DNA from: a virus
DNA: 22,126 nucleotides
Strand: one strand, 5' to 3'
Virus record (IMG/VR): IMGVR_UViG_3300024520_000533
Coordinates: 1-22,126 of that record
Part shown: positions 21,946 through 22,126 of the stretch, in pieces
Position numbering within the stretch: position 1 is the first letter of the stretch
Layout: each line of letters opens with the position of its first letter
Program-made: the position numbers and the translations under genes
The notes under the pieces: generated by a model
Database searches by the model: none
What the model saw: only the letters and a program-made list of their open reading frames with translations
What the model was told of the DNA's origin: nothing

Positions 21946-22070
21946 GCAGGGTGAAAGTCCTGCTCTAGCCTCCAAACTGGTTGGGCGTCCACCACAGAGA
22001 AAATCCCCCTTCTAAACTTCCCGCAAAGGAAGCTCCCTAATAATCAATAAGGAGAGTGGGGGGTTTTCTT
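21946..22070 (+). ncRNA. Candidate structured small RNA upstream of terL
   Basis: Plus-strand RNA of about 125 bases between an extended -10 promoter and a G-run followed by UUUUCUUCU. A 5' hairpin (GCAGG 21946-21950 with CCTGC 21959-21963, loop GTGAAAGT) is followed by weaker structure. A three-way junction comes next. Its closing stem is 12 pairs (21998-22009 with 22058-22069). The two inner hairpins are CTTCC 22017-22021 with GGAAG 22028-22032, and CTCC 22033-22036 with GGAG 22051-22054. One pair in the closing stem is G-U on this strand but A-C on the other, favouring plus-strand RNA. It may be an antisense regulator of terL, a packaging-type RNA or just a complex terminator; no family recognised. 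Confidence 0.4.
21998..22069 (+). terminator. Long stem, possible bidirectional terminator
   Basis: AGAAAATCCCCC pairs with GGGGGGTTTTCT across 48 bases, giving a C/G-rich stem flanked by an A tract and a U tract. The loop holds two short hairpins. It would end the candidate small RNA on the plus strand and could also act on minus-strand transcripts. It is the 3' half of the small-RNA feature. Confidence 0.4.
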
Positions 22071-22124
22071 CTGGTATAATTCTCTCAGACTAGACCCAAG
22101 TCCCCCCATACGATATTGCCGCTG
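22044..22124 (-). CDS. Possible C-terminus of an upstream gene, partial
   Basis: An open frame of 26 codons comes in from the right edge and ends in TGA, reading LGSSLRELYQKKTPHSPY at its end. This would be the place for a small-terminase gene, but so short an open frame can occur by chance, and it overlaps the structured region. No family is recognised. Confidence 0.22.
   Translation of the reverse strand, partial: QRQYRMGGLGSSLRELYQKKTPHSPY
22072..22080 (+). promoter_or_regulatory. Second extended -10 promoter, reading out of the window
   Basis: TGGTATAAT is a second perfect extended -10 element on the plus strand, three bases after the long stem ends. It would start transcription near 22087, towards the right edge. 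No start codon follows within the window. Confidence 0.35.
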
Positions 22125-22126
22125 TG

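Noticed and set aside
21941-21965. tRNA-like anticodon arm (GCAGG, loop with TTTC on the minus strand, CCTGC)
   Set aside because: The loop is 8 bases rather than 7, and neither a T-arm nor a 7-pair acceptor stem can be found around it.
21946-22000. Short likeness to conserved RNase P RNA segments (GAAAGTCC near the 5' end and CCACCACAGA about 35 bases later)
   Set aside because: The partner needed for the P4 helix is missing, since the CCTGC instead pairs with the GCAGG just before it. At about 125 bases the candidate RNA is also far too short. Likely chance.
1-22126. Integrase, lysogeny genes, CRISPR array or insertion sequences
   Set aside because: None was seen on either strand. The one XRE regulator alone does not show that the phage is temperate.

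Overview
The window is about 22 kb of a tailed double-stranded DNA phage (Caudoviricetes). It is most likely podovirus-like: it carries a large terminase, portal, scaffold and HK97-type capsid protein, then an adaptor-like and a nozzle-like tail protein, and no tape measure, tail tube or sheath gene was seen. Almost every gene is on the minus strand, so the layout runs from right to left. The host cannot be named. The code is standard (TAA, TAG and TGA all serve as stops). The free-standing starts lack a Shine-Dalgarno sequence at normal spacing, and several instead carry a TWCCCCAAW-like box, so the host may not rely on ordinary Shine-Dalgarno initiation.

Right to left: (1) 21.9-22.1 kb, a structured non-coding stretch with two perfect extended -10 promoters on the plus strand (candidate small RNA) and perhaps the tail end of an upstream gene; (2) 14.1-21.9 kb, the packaging and head module: terL, a membrane protein, portal, scaffold, major capsid, a small protein and a repetitive structural protein. 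A plus-strand XRE regulator sits antisense between terL and the membrane-protein gene; (3) a UUCG hairpin terminator at 14069-14094; (4) 9.3-14.1 kb, a cassette of nine overlapping or abutting genes: two paralogous glycosyltransferases, two methyltransferase-like proteins, a small acidic protein, a nucleotidylyltransferase-like protein, an HNH endonuclease, an APS-kinase-like kinase and a sulfotransferase-like protein; (5) a sigma70-type promoter at 9242-9270; (6) 1.0-9.2 kb, the tail module: two coiled-coil proteins, a small protein, a large fibre, three small or medium proteins including the adaptor, the nozzle and a glycine-rich protein; (7) 1-969, the lysis module: an XhlA-like membrane protein, an M15 endolysin and the start of a holin-like membrane protein.

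How it fits together: the right half packages DNA and builds the head, the left half builds the tail and lyses the cell. The cassette between them looks like an accessory island whose enzymes could build, methylate and sulfate a glycan on the virion or the host surface. That role is inferred from family membership only. The island is flanked by its own terminator and promoter, and its genes are arranged for translational coupling.
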